From positions 8,620,501 through 8,684,500 of the forward strand of contig NC_087112.1 of assembly GCF_963855985.1 (NCBI RefSeq): a stretch of DNA of 64,000 nt, read 5' to 3'. Position 1 is the first letter of the stretch. The number at the start of each line of letters is the position of its first letter. Below the pieces are notes generated by a model that searched no databases, had not been told where the DNA came from, and saw only the letters and a list, made by a program, of their open reading frames with translations. The stretch comes from Ostrinia nubilalis (lineage: Eukaryota; Arthropoda; Insecta; Lepidoptera; Crambidae). Below, in pieces: positions 42,797-53,393 of the stretch. Both the position numbers and the translations under genes were made by a program.

Positions 42797-43116
42797 ATCC
42801 CATCAAAAACAATACTTGTCAAAAAAACCAAGTCTCGCAACTCAGTTGTTCTACGGTAAAAAGTTGTGAGATCCATGTAATACCAAGTCCAGGCTAGGAA
42901 ATCTTTAACGTTTTACATAAATTATTGACTTGGCCATCGCACTAAATAATTTAATTTACACGTGTTTTCATGCGATGGCCAAGTCAATATATTTATGTAA
43001 AACGTTAAAGATTTCCTAGCCTGGACTTGGTATTACATGGATCTCACAACTTTTTACCGTAGAACAACTGAGTTGCGAGACTTGGTTTTTTTGACAAGTA
43101 TTGTTTTTGATGGGAT
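42797..43116. mobile_element. Foldback element with near-identical ~145-bp arms
   Basis: Left arm ATCCCATCAAAAACAATACT to GACTTGGCCATCGCA. The right arm is its complement with only one small indel difference that I can see (AAATTATTG against AAATATATTG). The loop is about 32 bp (CTAAATAATTTAATTTACAC). Arm identity this high suggests a young or gene-converted palindrome. Confidence 0.88.
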
Positions 43117-43326
43117 CTCATTTCTTTTTGTATTTTGTAGACAGCAGTTATGTATCTAGAAAACTGGACCGAAATTGAAAAAATTTACTCGACTTGGCGG
43201 TTGCACTACCGTGCCCCCAAATCTCATTTCTTTTTGTATTTTGTAGACAGCAGTTATGTATCTAGAAAACTGGACCGAAATTGAAAAATTTCACTCGACT
43301 TGGCGGTTGCACTACCGTGCCCCCAA
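43115..43326 (+). repeat. 106-bp tandem duplication
   Basis: Two units, 43115-43220 and 43221-43326, start ATCTCATTTCTTTTTGTATT and end GCACTACCGTGCCCCCAA. They differ at about two positions (GAAAAAATTTAC against GAAAAATTTCAC), so the duplication is recent. Confidence 0.92.
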
Positions 43327-43710
43327 ATATTTTAGTTTTTCCTTGATTCATACACCAAACACTACTTATATTCCAAATTTGAAGCTTCTAGGTCTGCTAG
43401 AAGTGCCTTAGAATTTTGATGATCGGTGAGTCAGTCAGTGAATCAGTGAGTCAGTGAGTCAGTGAGTGACAAAATTAAGTAACTTTGACCCGTTATAATT
43501 CTTAAACTACTTGTTCAAATTGAATGAAATTTTAAATATACCGTGTCTTTACAATGCCTGCATAGCTAATGAAAATTCAGCCTTCTAGTTTTATCCACAA
43601 CGAAGTTACAGGCGGTCGAAAATGGCCTGAATTGCTTCGAGAAAAGGATGGTACGGCCGTGCCGCTTTTTTGCTCGACTTGGTGGGGGCACTGCCGTGCC
43701 CCCAGATTAT
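43327..43710. repeat. Lepidopteran repeat with (GTGAGTCA)n and terminal hairpin
   Basis: GTGAGTCAGTCAGTGAATCA begins a microsatellite at 43426-43469. GGGGGCACTGCCGTGCCCCC (43684-43703) is a perfect short hairpin and repeats the end of the 106-bp unit. The order interior, microsatellite, hairpin resembles Helitron-like elements, but no CTAG end is visible. Confidence 0.5.
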
Positions 43711-43871
43711 CCGCAGGACCCTCTTCACTTCTTTCTTGATTTTTAGGGTACTTCGGGCAATGGTTAACAAATATTTTTTGCTATTTTAAAAAAATTACAT
43801 ACTTTTTGTACATAAATAACCAGAAGAAATGTTATAAAATTCATTAGTTTTTATGTAAACACACAAAATTG

Positions 43872-43936
43872 TGAAAATCCTTGGGGGAGGCCTTTGTCCA
43901 GTAGGGCTAGGGGACGTCATTTGACTGAAACGAAGG
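43872..43936 (+). mobile_element. RTE-B LINE 3' tip
   Basis: GAAAATCCTTGGGGGAGGCC, TTTGTCCAGTAG, a 7-bp GGCTAGG interruption, GGACGTCATTTGACTGAAAC and a GAAGG end. Confidence 0.75.
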
Positions 43937-44235
43937 AAAACAAATCACAAGGTTCTGGTCAGCACTGTCCCATTCATTGTCCCGAAGAAGAAGCTACAGT
44001 AATACTGGTACTTGTAAAAGCGCTTTTAGCCTATTTGCAAAAAAATAAAACATTTCACAAGTTCAATAACCACTGAACCCTTAGTAATTCTAACCTCACA
44101 CTTGGCCGGGATTTTTTCAAGTAAGCCCCGAGTAACCCCGGCGCGGGTGACAACTCTAATTTAAAGTTGTCCGGCCTATGCCACAAGTTAACGACAACCG
44201 CCAGTCCAACGCAACAACTAGAGCGGAAAATACAC
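43937..44235. other. No gene seen
   Basis: AACTAGAGCGGAAAATACAC at 44215-44234 is the left one of two direct repeats bracketing the large inverted structure. Confidence 0.5.
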
Positions 44236-45260
44236 ATAGGCCAGTAGAATTAAACACAAAAATTGATTAAATCGGAAATAATTCCTACAAAAGATTTTTT
44301 TGCTTTAATGGCTTCATTGGTTGCCCATTAAGACTCTCCTAAGTTTTCGACTTCGACGGAGTTGTGCTTAAGTGGTGGGGGCCCCCGAAAGGGGCGTTTT
44401 TTCGGTTTTCCGGTTATACCGCGTAAAGGACTTACCCTATCGAAAAGTGGTCTTCATGACGGTTAAAGGGCACTTAATCCTGCATTGAATAAGACCAAAT
44501 TCATATGTTTTGGACAAACCGTTCTCGCGCTAAAGTTCGGCAAAGTAGAAAATATACGTATAATTAATGACCCTCTCCACGTCCAATGGCTTGTTACCCA
44601 CATGCTTCCAAGCCTTGTAAAGGGTCGCCTTAACCAGTGTAACCCTAACAAGGCTCACGAGTTTGATTCGCTAATCCTTGTTCGTCCCAGCCGTTCCTTA
44701 ACTGCGGTTGCTGCACCTCTTCCTGGCACTCTCCTGAACGACTCTGTGTTACCTAATGTGGCTGCCCCTCTTCCTTGTACCCTCCTGTACGATTTCATTG
44801 CTTAGCCTTATGCCTGGTCCAAGGTTCGACGCCACAAAATCAACTTCGTACGAGTGAAAATAGTTTAAATACTATTTCCCGTGCTTGCAACATTTTTCTT
44901 TACTGCTTCGCCTCTATTAGTCGTAGAGTGATTGTATATATCCTATAGCCTTCCTCAATGTATGAGCTATTCAACACAAAAATAATGATTTCAATCAAAC
45001 TAGTAATTCTTAAGATTAGCGCGTTCAAACAAACAAACAAAAAACTCTTCAGCGTTTTAATATGAACTTGTTGTTGTTGATTTTTGGCGTCGAACCTTAG
45101 ACCAGGCATACGGCTAGGCAACGTAGTCATGCAGGAGGATACAAGGAAGAGGGGCAGCCACAGTAGGTAACACAGAGTCGTTCAGGTGAGTGCCAGGAAG
45201 AGGTGCAGCAACCGCAGTTAAGGAACGGCTGGGACGAACAAGGATAGGCGCATCAAACTC

Positions 45261-45956
45261 TTTTTTTTTTTTTTTTTTTTTTTTATGCATAACAAGGCAG
45301 GTATTTGACCACAATCGCACCTGATGTTAAGTGGGATGCAGTCTAGGATGGTACATATCTGCCCTGTAAGTGCCTATTCACTCTCGCCTTGAAGAGGCCC
45401 GGATTATAGTTTTCGGGAAAGACAGCAGCAGGCAACGAATTCCAGTCCCTAGCAGTTCGCATTATAAAAGAGTCATCGAAACGCTTAGTGCGAGCTGGTG
45501 GAATGTCAACAATATAGGGATGGTACGCTAACCTGCGTCTGGTTCCCCGATGATGGAAGGGGGCTGGTGGAATTAATTCATGTAATTCTTTCGCACATTC
45601 TCCGAAGTGTAGCCTGTAGAAAACCGATAGGGATGCTACCTTACGGCGATGGTCAAGTTCCTGGAGCGCCGCTTCTACAAGGGTGGGGCTGTCGATAAGT
45701 CTTCTGGCACGCCTTTCCACCGAATCCAAAGCAGCCAAATGTTTCTTGGCAGAGCCGTCCCAGAGGTGGCAGCAGTATTCCATGCAAGGTCGGATCTGTG
45801 CTTTATAAAGCTGCAGCCTTTGCTCCTTGGAGAAGTACTGCCTTGCCCTCGAGAGGATACCAAGTTTTTTGGCAGCAGTTTTCGCTATGGATTCGATGTA
45901 CTCGCCAAAGTTCAGCTTGCTGGACATTTCAATGCCCAAGAGTTGCAGTCGCTCGT
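45261..45956 (-). mobile_element. CR1-like LINE, 5'-truncated, poly(A)24
   Basis: Complement strand: about 610 bp of RT-protein C-terminus, a short 3' UTR (CTAGACTGCATCCCACTTAA, CCTGCCTTGTTATGCAT) and 24 A. AACTC flanks it at 45256-45260 and 45957-45961, a 5-bp duplication. The opposite arm of the foldback carries the uninterrupted site (CACGAGTTTGAT near 44657), which confirms the boundaries. Confidence 0.9.
45343..45956 (-). pseudogene. CR1-like RT-protein C-terminal fragment, fused to host-arm frame
   Basis: About 204 codons: ERLQLLGIEMSSKLNFGEY, then KLGILSRARQYFS, LYKAQIRPCMEYCCHLW, SVERRARRLID and ARDWNSLPAAVFP, closing HLQGRYVPS and a stop at 45343-45345. This is the region downstream of the RT domain in CR1/Jockey-group LINEs. 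The frame is intact, so the copy is fairly young, but palm catalytic motifs are missing, so no activity is expected. The reading frame also runs 61 codons into the foldback arm (to 46140). That upstream part also exists without CR1 in the other arm, so it is a fusion and not part of the LINE. Related 3' tips occur at 47.3, 48.5 and 56.6 kb. Confidence 0.9.
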
Positions 45957-46383
45957 AACTCGTAAGCCTTGATAGGGCTACACTGGTTGAGGTGGCCCTT
46001 TTCAAGACTTGGAAGCCTGTGCTGTGGGTAACAAACCATTGGACGTGGAGAGGGTCATTAATTATACGTATATTTTCTACTTTGCCGAACTTTAGCGCGA
46101 GAACGGTTTGTCCAAAACATATGAATTTGGTCTTATTCAATGCAGGATTAAGTGCCCTTCAACCGTCATGAAGACCACTTTTTGATAGGGTAAGTCCTTT
46201 ACGCGGTATAACCGGAAAACCGAAAAAATGCCTCTTTCGGGGGCCCCCACCACTTAAGCACAACTCCGTCGAAGTCGAAAACTTAGGAGAGTCTTAATGG
46301 GCAACCAATGAAGCCATTAAAACAATAAAATCTTTTGTAGGAATTATTTCCGATTTAAAAGCTAATTCTACTGGACTAACAAC

Positions 46384-46507
46384 TTGACAACCTAGAGCGG
46401 AAAACATGTCGGCGATCGTCATTAATTTTGTTCATGCCGTAACTAACTTTCACGTTGTTTGAAAGTTGAATCAAACGTTAAGTTAACTTCGTGTTCGTAC
46501 ATATTTT
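46384..46507. other. Right direct repeat and spacer
   Basis: ACAACCTAGAGCGGAAAACA at 46387-46406 matches the left flank of the foldback in direct orientation. Confidence 0.6.
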
Positions 46508-46605
46508 CAAGCTTAGCGTTCACAAATGGAGTCAGAGGCATCAAATCACCAACAAAATAATTAGTCATTGATGCCTCCGACTGCATTTGTGAACACTAAG
46601 GCTTG
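46508..46605. mobile_element. 98-bp MITE
   Basis: CAAGCTTAGCGTTCACAAAT and complement pair through GTTCACAAATG.AGTC.GAGG and CATCAA with four or five mismatches. The loop is AT-rich. Confidence 0.8.
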
Positions 46606-47267
46606 TTTTTATCTTTTTAGTTCATTCTTACGCAGTTGGATTTTTGTTTATTCAATTTTTTTTTTACTTTATGTAGCAAAAAGTTTGTCACTTTTTACTG
46701 GAATAGAGTGACGGCTACAAATTAGCTGTGCTGGCTGTTCAACCTGCACTACGTCACAGGACCCGCCTTTGAACGATTACAAGTTTCAAGTGTTATTTTT
46801 AATGAGTTTTCGCGGTCTCGAATTATTAATGCATAGGATTTTCGCGGACATAAGTAGGTATTGTCGAGTCAAAATTGAGTTCAGAATTAACTTGTCGCCC
46901 AAGTAACTTGTTTGGGGGATCTTTTGGTGGTATAATAGGTTAGGTCGCAGTAGGTTCAGGGATTCGTATGTGGGAGTCAATTTTCCCATTAAAATTCAAA
47001 TCTATTGTCGGTTTCTTTCTCTCTCACTCGTGACTAAAATCTGAACAATATTAATCAATGACTACAGTAAAGATTAGGTCTTATTATTATTATTATTAAA
47101 GTAGGTTAAATGTTAAATAGAGAATTCATAACTTGAGCCATGCAATTGTTATTTTTTACAAATAATAACCCTCCTTTTGGCGTAGTCGGGTAAAATAAAT
47201 TGACATAGAAATTTATTTAGAAAAATGCTGACCTTTACCGGAATACTTGGACAAATAAAACTAAGAC
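46606..47267. other. No gene seen
   Basis: AATAACCCTCCTTTTGGCGT at 47164 with AGTCGGG is a dispersed motif also at 34.65 kb (complement) and 50.46 kb. Confidence 0.45.
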
Positions 47268-47391
47268 CGGGCCGAGTGAATAACTGAATAGGCACTTACA
47301 GGGCAGATATGTACCATCCTAGACTGCATCTCACTTAACACCAGGTGTGATTGCTGTCAAATACCTGCCTTGTTATGTACAAAAAAAAAAA
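47268..47391 (+). mobile_element. CR1-like LINE 3' tip
   Basis: AATAGGCACTTACAGGGCAG, ATGTACCATCCTAGACTGCA, CCTGCCTTGTTATGTAC and an A-run at 47381-47391. Confidence 0.87.
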
Positions 47392-47843
47392 GAAATCCTC
47401 GCTCATCATTGTGAGCTAATAGGAATTTGAAATATAGTTAAGTTCCTATATACCTTTGCTATATTTACATGAATAGAGCTTACTACGTCCTCTTCATTTG
47501 GCCCAACGTCTCGGCACGTTTATTTCGTGTCGAACTTGATAAATAACATTGCCAGTTGATCAAACAAACTTCGACAATTTTTTTACCGTGTTTACATATT
47601 AAAAAGCGGCTTTGAAGACGTAAACCACGTCTTAAAATGTATGTTAATGTCTTAAATGGACGATGGCATATCAAGCTACATGCTGAGGTATCTATTCGTG
47701 TGCCCCATTGGGGAATCGAACCTGAGATTGTGAAGAAATGATAAGAAATAGCTTTAAGCTTTATTTAGCAGGCTTGTTCAATTGTCTCTAATGTAGACGT
47801 AAACGATTACCCCTGACTCCAATTTATAAACCCCTTGAATGAG
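47392..47843. other. No gene seen; lone B-box-like match
   Basis: GGGGAATCGAACCTGAG at 47710-47726 is the complement of CAGGTTCGATTCCCC. The remainder is unrecognised. Confidence 0.4.
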
Positions 47844-47847
47844 GATA

Positions 47848-48198
47848 TGTGACCGTAAAATTGTGAATTCCGTCAGATTATAATCTGACGTAGTTAAATT
47901 ACAATCTAACCTTTTTTTTTACGGGGAAAAAATGCGTTGAATCGCATACCTACCCTGCGGGGACAGGGTAGGTTATGTGGGGCTCACCACGTCAGAAGGA
48001 CGAGGCATACCCGCTAAAAAGACCCCGGTGCTCCGTCACTCGCCATAAGTGGGAGGAGACTGTGGGTTTCCGGACAAAGCCTTCTCTACCACAGCCCCTC
48101 CCGGATTACAATCTAACCTAACCTAACCCACTGTTAGTTTACAATCTAACGCGTTATACATATTATAAACTGACAGAGTTCACAATTTCACGTTGACA
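47848..48198. mobile_element. T4 element copy 1, split by a poly(A) retroelement
   Basis: TGTGACCGTAAAATTGTGAA at the left, complement-type TTCACAATTTCACGTTGACA at the right, GATA on both sides (47844-47847, 48199-48202). An internal perfect palindrome CGTCAGATTATAATCTGACG lies at 47873-47892. It matches the 54.9-kb copy in reverse. Confidence 0.85.
47912..48104 (-). mobile_element. Non-LTR retroelement 3' end with 14-bp target duplication
   Basis: Complement: CCGGGAGGGGCTGTGGTAGA, GGAAACCCACAGTCTCCTCC, GACGGAGCACCGGGGTC, CCTACCCTGTCCCCGCAGGG and a run of 9-10 A. ATTACAATCTAACC flanks it at 47898-47911 and 48105-48118. GC-rich and 193 bp, with no frame. It is either a truncated LINE 3' UTR or a SINE. 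Confidence 0.85.
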
Positions 48199-48234
48199 GA
48201 TATAACTGAAACGAAAAAAAAACCATTGACTGAG

Positions 48235-48385
48235 TTTCTTCCGCCACTTCTTCTCAGCACCAGCCTATAAATATGTTGTCCCGAAGTGGTGGTAGGGCAA
48301 GCTATATTTGGGACGTGTATAGTATAAGTGCCCTGGAAAGGGCCTATGTACTGAATAAACTATTTCATTTCAATTACTGAATAAA
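48235..48385 (+). repeat. LINE 3' UTR-like repeat
   Basis: ACTTCTTCTCAGCACCAGCC, GTCCCGAAGTGGTGGTAGGG and CTGAATAAACTATTTC. Related to the repeat at 25.85 kb by block order. Confidence 0.55.
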
Positions 48386-48455
48386 CTATGTCTAAATTAC
48401 TATAATTCTGTCTGCTGGTAGAAATGCAGGAATTAGAATCCTAAACGAGTGAGTT

Positions 48456-48588
48456 TTTTTATGCATAACAAGGCAGGTAGTTGACCACGCAATCGCACCT
48501 GGTGTTAAGTGAGATGCAGTCTAGGATGGTACATATCTGCCCTGTAAGTGCCTATTCACTCTCGCCTTAAAAAGGCCCGGATTATAGA
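48456..48588 (-). mobile_element. CR1-like LINE 3' tip (minus)
   Basis: Poly(T), ATGCATAACAAGGCAGGTAG, CCTGTAAGTGCCTATTCACT, AAAGGCCCGGATTATAG. GAGTT occurs at 48451-48455 and 48589-48593, a probable 5-bp duplication. Confidence 0.85.
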
Positions 48589-48593
48589 GAGTT

Positions 48594-51305
48594 GAGAATT
48601 AAATGAAATTTTTATTATAATATTTTAAACAAAGATCTCTCAATACCCATTCAAAATTACTTCAATCCTACCCACATAACTTATTCACGAGCAATTAAAT
48701 AAATATTTAAACTTCACAACTCGTCAAACCAAAATCTATTGAATTTTTGACAATACAAAATCTGCGAGCATACAGTACAAACGGCAGATGGCTCAAATTG
48801 TTTAAAAATTCATTGTAAAATTCAACTCTATTCAATTCTAATTAAAACTCACATTGCTTTAATCGTTTAAAGGTTTTTTACCCTTCCAGGGTTGATAATA
48901 CACGAATAAAATACAGATTAAATAGGGTTGCCTATGTTTGCTTAACTATTTTATTTTAAAATGGGGTCGGTAGTTAAGACTATTTGAATAAGACATCTCT
49001 ATTTTAATGCTTTTACAGTCGGATTAGATGGCGTCATTGTGTTTTACAAAAAAACTAAAATATGTCGTAAGTAACACATAGTTACTGTTAAAAGGACTCC
49101 TATGGCGGTTCATAAATCATTATACATTGGCCCACTTAATAGAGAAGTAGTAGACTAGTAGCACCATGCCATGATGTAGAATTTCAAAAGTTTTCAATAA
49201 CTTACAATTAGAATTTCATACATATTTCGGAATGCTTCTTAAAACGTGAACAATATGCAGTCGCAACCGTATTTGCAGTATACGACCTACTTAGCTCGTA
49301 CTTTGAGAAGAAAATAGTAAAAATAAACCTCGTACGACGTCATGAAAGTATGACACAACTTTTAACAAACACAAAAGTAGCAAAACACAAGCCCTTACTC
49401 GACAAACAACAACACATCTCTCAACTCTAGCGCATTTGCACGGAATAACTCAACAACTCTAAAAACTGCAATACAACGAAACAAGATTTTATATCGAAAC
49501 TTTCTAGAAATTTCCCTGAGAATGCCAGCCTTGTAGCTGAAGTTAGAGCAGCAAAAAAGAGAGTTTTAGCATCAGTTTTATCAGGGCATGTGAGGAGTTG
49601 AAACATCAGCTCTGTCGGGTGCAAACTGGCCAACTTTGTGAGTGTGGAGCAAGCTGAGAAAAATGGCGGAGGAAATTTTTATTTACTTTTCTGTTTCCTC
49701 AGAAATCCGGGAAACTAGAGTTGCTCAGGTTTTGATGCGACATGATTATTTTTAACTGGTCACCTCAATTCAACTATTACACCACTGACCACTGGCAGTA
49801 CTAGCACGAGCCAGTTACGTGAAAAAAATGAATTTATACTGTATTTTTCTTATGCATCGTTCTTGGAATCTGTACGCCCCCAGGAAAATATGGAATCTAC
49901 ATACAATAAGTACACCTATAAGTTATTTGTTTTGTATGATGTATTATTTGTTTCGAATTCTAACCATAAAATTGTGCAGATGTTGAGTTACAATAATAAA
50001 AATCGAGGATTTCCTAAAGAAATGCATTTATAAGTCTCAGTGCCTGGACACTGGACACTAATTTTCAGCAGGTGCTGAAAATTTGTGTCCTAGCATGCTT
50101 CTAACGGCCAGAATATACTGATCAGGTGTCCCTTTTGGCACATTTCCTTTTTTACCGTTAATCGGATGGTAAAACTAGTGTCAAATAAGTATTTTCTTGT
50201 TCCTCCTATGTAGGCATATTTGTCAAAATCGCTTCCAGTTTCCTCCTTGCACCATCGAGTAGTCCGGCAAACTTCCTCTATAATCGAATTTGCACCGTTC
50301 GCCACTCCTTCGCACGCCGCTTATAAACCGACCTGCGCCTCAACTCAATTTGCTGTAAGGTCAATGGGGCTGTACGTACATTAATATACGTTGCTCTAGA
50401 ATCACTAGAAGACAAGTCTTAAAGCATCTAGCTTTGAGTCCGATCTGTAAAAACATAACCCTCCTTCTGGCGCAGTCGGGCCAGTAAAAAACAATAGGAA
50501 ATTGTGACCACCAACTTTTTATGAGATGTCAAAACGCGATTCTACCATAGATCTTACAAGCTTAAACAACTCCCATAGATTACACGCTGATGACGTGTTA
50601 TAAAATAGTGTTTACGAACTTTTAAAAAGTTCAAAAGATCTAAAAATCTACAGTTTTTGACAGTTGGTTTCAAACTTACTGTGTTTTAAAGACGAGAACG
50701 CTAAATGTTCTTTTAAATAAGTCGTGCTTTAGAATCATTGGTAAATGTGTCAAATGTACTTGGGTATTCGACAATGCGATCCCAAACAGCGCTCTGCAGA
50801 ATGGCATCCATTTCACTCCTAAGCGCTTTAGTATCTCTGCAAACTAATGCTCAAGAAGTGGAATTCACTGTTAAATAACCCAAAATCTGTTTGAAATGTG
50901 TACTAAAGCATATGCTTTGAAATATCTGATGTAATTTACGTACCTACTTAAGTACCAACTTGAAATAAGTTCCAATGCCTGACACGAATCTAAGTTACAA
51001 GTCCTTGTAATACTACATATCGAAGTCAACTTTATTTTCGCCATCAAAGCCCCAGAGACCAAAGAATTCCAAGTAGGAAAATATCAGAAACATTACCCGA
51101 GAAGTTACTACAGAATTAGTTGCAAAGAATCGGGGCCAAAATGAGCTAAAGATCTCGGACGAGTTTGAAAATGACAGTTTGATTGTCTCCAGAACCTCCC
51201 TTAGGACATCGATGAATTCGCCATGAAAGGAGAAGTGGGTCAGGTAGGGCGACCATGAGATGCAGGACAAATCGGTACTTTATTACATTAACAACAGACT
51301 AAATA
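48594..51305. other. 2.7-kb quiet stretch, the longest without a recognised element
   Basis: AT-rich and apparently single-copy. Frames at 49427 (68 codons), 50090 (71 codons, GTG start), 50871 and 51013 (85 codons), all minus, lack motifs I can name. ATAACCCTCCTTCTGGCGCA at 50456 is the dispersed motif. It could be intronic or intergenic host DNA. Confidence 0.5.
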
Positions 51306-51470
51306 TAGAGCCCGATCGCGTGGCAGTTCACCTCTGCGCTGGACTGACCAAGTGAAGAAATTCGCAATGGGAAACCGCGTATTTGACTGCCTCTACAACC
51401 GACGTGAACTCCTCAACGAGACTACGACTGCTCTGCCGAGTGAGAAAATTAAGAAGAAGAAATACAGAAC
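51306..51470 (+). mobile_element. RTE-G LINE 3' end
   Basis: Frame RSRGSSPLRWTDQVKKFAM, then VFDCLYNRRELLNETTTALP, with an AAGAAGAAGAAA tail at 51448-51459. It is close to the 40.5-kb copy in its RWTDQ core. Confidence 0.7.
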
Positions 51471-53117
51471 GCCTTGGTGTGTAGCGGAAATTTCTTGACA
51501 CGGTCATCTCGCGTTCAAGAGACGTCTACCCAAGTTGGCTAGTAAGTAGATGGATGAACAGTGGTGGATTTTAATGGCAGTGAAACAGTGACTAATTACA
51601 CAGAATTTACAGCGGTGGAACTTAAAAGAATTAGAATTATAACCTATTGTAGAGTGAAGAGACACATGCTCTGACACTAATCCTCATTCTGGCCGACCAC
51701 AGTTATAATAACACAAATTTTCCCTATTAGAGCTATATCAGAAACGTACCCTGGCGCGTGCTAGGACGCGTTCTATTTTGTAGAGTCTGGCAATAGTTCT
51801 AGCGAACCTTCTCCGCAGCGTTCATGGTCACCCTACCCCACCAAAGTCTTGCTAGTTGAACTGTTGTTACAAGCCTTTGTTTGGAGCCTTCGTGTTTTCC
51901 ATATAAATATGAATGAGATCCGAAAATTTTCGGGGACGTCGATTTGCCGGTCGCTTTCTCATCTGATTGGCTGTTTTATCCTGAAAAGTTTTTACGGTAG
52001 CCATTTTGGTAGATATTTTGGTAGTTTTATAGCTTGTTGATGACCTTGGATAGAAAATGGTAGAAAAAAATACTATTTTGTTTGGAACTTCGAAATGGGA
52101 AAGAATAAGGAAGGAGATCTCGTATTTGTTCTTGACCTTGGTGAAAAAACTTGTTTTTAGGTCTTTCCCAACATTTTACTACTGGTTTTATGTGTAAAAA
52201 GATAATCCCTAAGTAATTTAAGAGAATAAAATACCCCATAAAAGTCTCAACGATTTTGCTACTAACTCAAATGATGAGCTTTGTTTCTAGTTTATTAAAA
52301 AGGAAAAACAATACGTTACAAACATTGATGCATTTTATTTATTATGTAGGTACTAAAAGTAAGTTATTGGTTTGAATTAACAGTCTTTGAACTTCTTTGA
52401 GCCAAAACTTTGAAGTCTGACACCAGAATTATGATTTCAATCCACATGATGCAAGAATCAAAAACACTGCTCAAAAATATCCAAACTACAGTAAAAAACC
52501 CGCATTTAAACAAACAATTTAAGTTAACCCTCCACAACCTTTCTTAATACGACAAGCTAACCCGCAAACTTCTTTCAGTTCCAAAACTTCTAAAGTAACC
52601 CAAAGAATGCGATCTAAGTGACCCACTTATAAGTAAACGGGGCGGGTTAACCCGCTTTACGTATTCATTTTTCACTCAGTTTAATGGTAAACTAGTTACG
52701 GTCTTTGCGACCCGGCTGGCGAGTCTTTGTAACATCTATCCGAATCGAATTACATGGGTCTGCCTTGAGGCTGGATGTGGGATGGGACGTGAGCGACCAA
52801 CGGGTTTTTCAAAGGGTTAATTTAAAATAGAGATACAATAAGTTTTGTGCCATAAAAGTACCGTGTTCCAAGTTTTATTTGTGAATTGAGCAAAACCTAT
52901 TTAAATACTTAATTTTACTGTCGAAACATGGCAGCAATCCCGTAAATAAAATTATTCAAATGTCAAAACATGATTTTTAGTTTTCCTCATTACTTAGCTA
53001 GCTTATCCGCTTTTATTTGGAGCATAATTTAATCATCATTAATTTTCTTATTTCGTCGTTTCATTAGGTTAGGTGTAGGGGGTGTTCCTGAAAATATTAT
53101 TCCTATCATAGAAATTT
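51471..53117. other. 1.6-kb stretch without a recognised gene
   Basis: Includes balanced patches (51850-52040, 52600-52760) and a GGGTTAACCC palindrome near 52646. Frames have no motif. Confidence 0.45.
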
Positions 53118-53205
53118 CAGTTCGTTTCAACTACTTACTGGAAAAAGGCCTCCCAAGGATTTCCAAAACTACCGATCTTATGAGGTCCGCATCCAGTGGC
53201 CTAAA
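53118..53205 (-). mobile_element. RTE-B LINE 3' end (degraded, minus)
   Basis: AGTTCGTTTCAACTACTTAC, then CTGGAAAAAGGCCTCCCAAG and ATTTCCAAAACTACCGATC. Confidence 0.6.
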
Positions 53206-53393
53206 TTCACGTACTTTGACACAGTCAAAATCTCGTTGACGTTAAGGCTTTGTCCTATTGAAAAACAGTTCTAAATCCGTAGTCACAAGGCTCATTTCGA
53301 TAGAAAGATTACTCGATAGAATCGCAACTCAGCGATTTGTTGCCGTTGAAGTTTTGTTACGTGAAAAAGGCTACAGGTGCTTCCTTTACCTAC

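Larger units (their letters stand above)
44236..46383. mobile_element. Large inverted-arm (foldback) structure, ~600-bp arms
   Basis: The left arm (44242-44845) and right arm (45077-46380, less the CR1 insert) are complementary. Shared words include AATCGGAAATAATTCCTAC, CGACTTCGACGGAGTTGTGC, GGTCTTCATGACGGTT, GACCAAATTCATATGTTTTG, CCTTGTTCGTCCCAGCCG and AAGGTTCGACGCC. The loop is about 230 bp. A direct ACAAC(C)TAGAGCGGAAAA repeat flanks it (about 44213-44230 and 46387-46404). The 106-codon left-arm frame contains LNKTKFICFGQTVLALKFG, reminiscent of the NP.KTK...F region after the RT catalytic motif, so the arms may hold a LINE piece. No transposase is visible. Confidence 0.7.

Noticed and set aside
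44360..44380. GGGGGCCCCC palindrome as a regulatory site
   Set aside because: It occurs in both foldback arms simply because they are copies; no independent support.
50090..50305. 71-codon minus frame as a gene
   Set aside because: It starts at GTG, not ATG, and has no family motif; adjacent frames look equally protein-like by chance.
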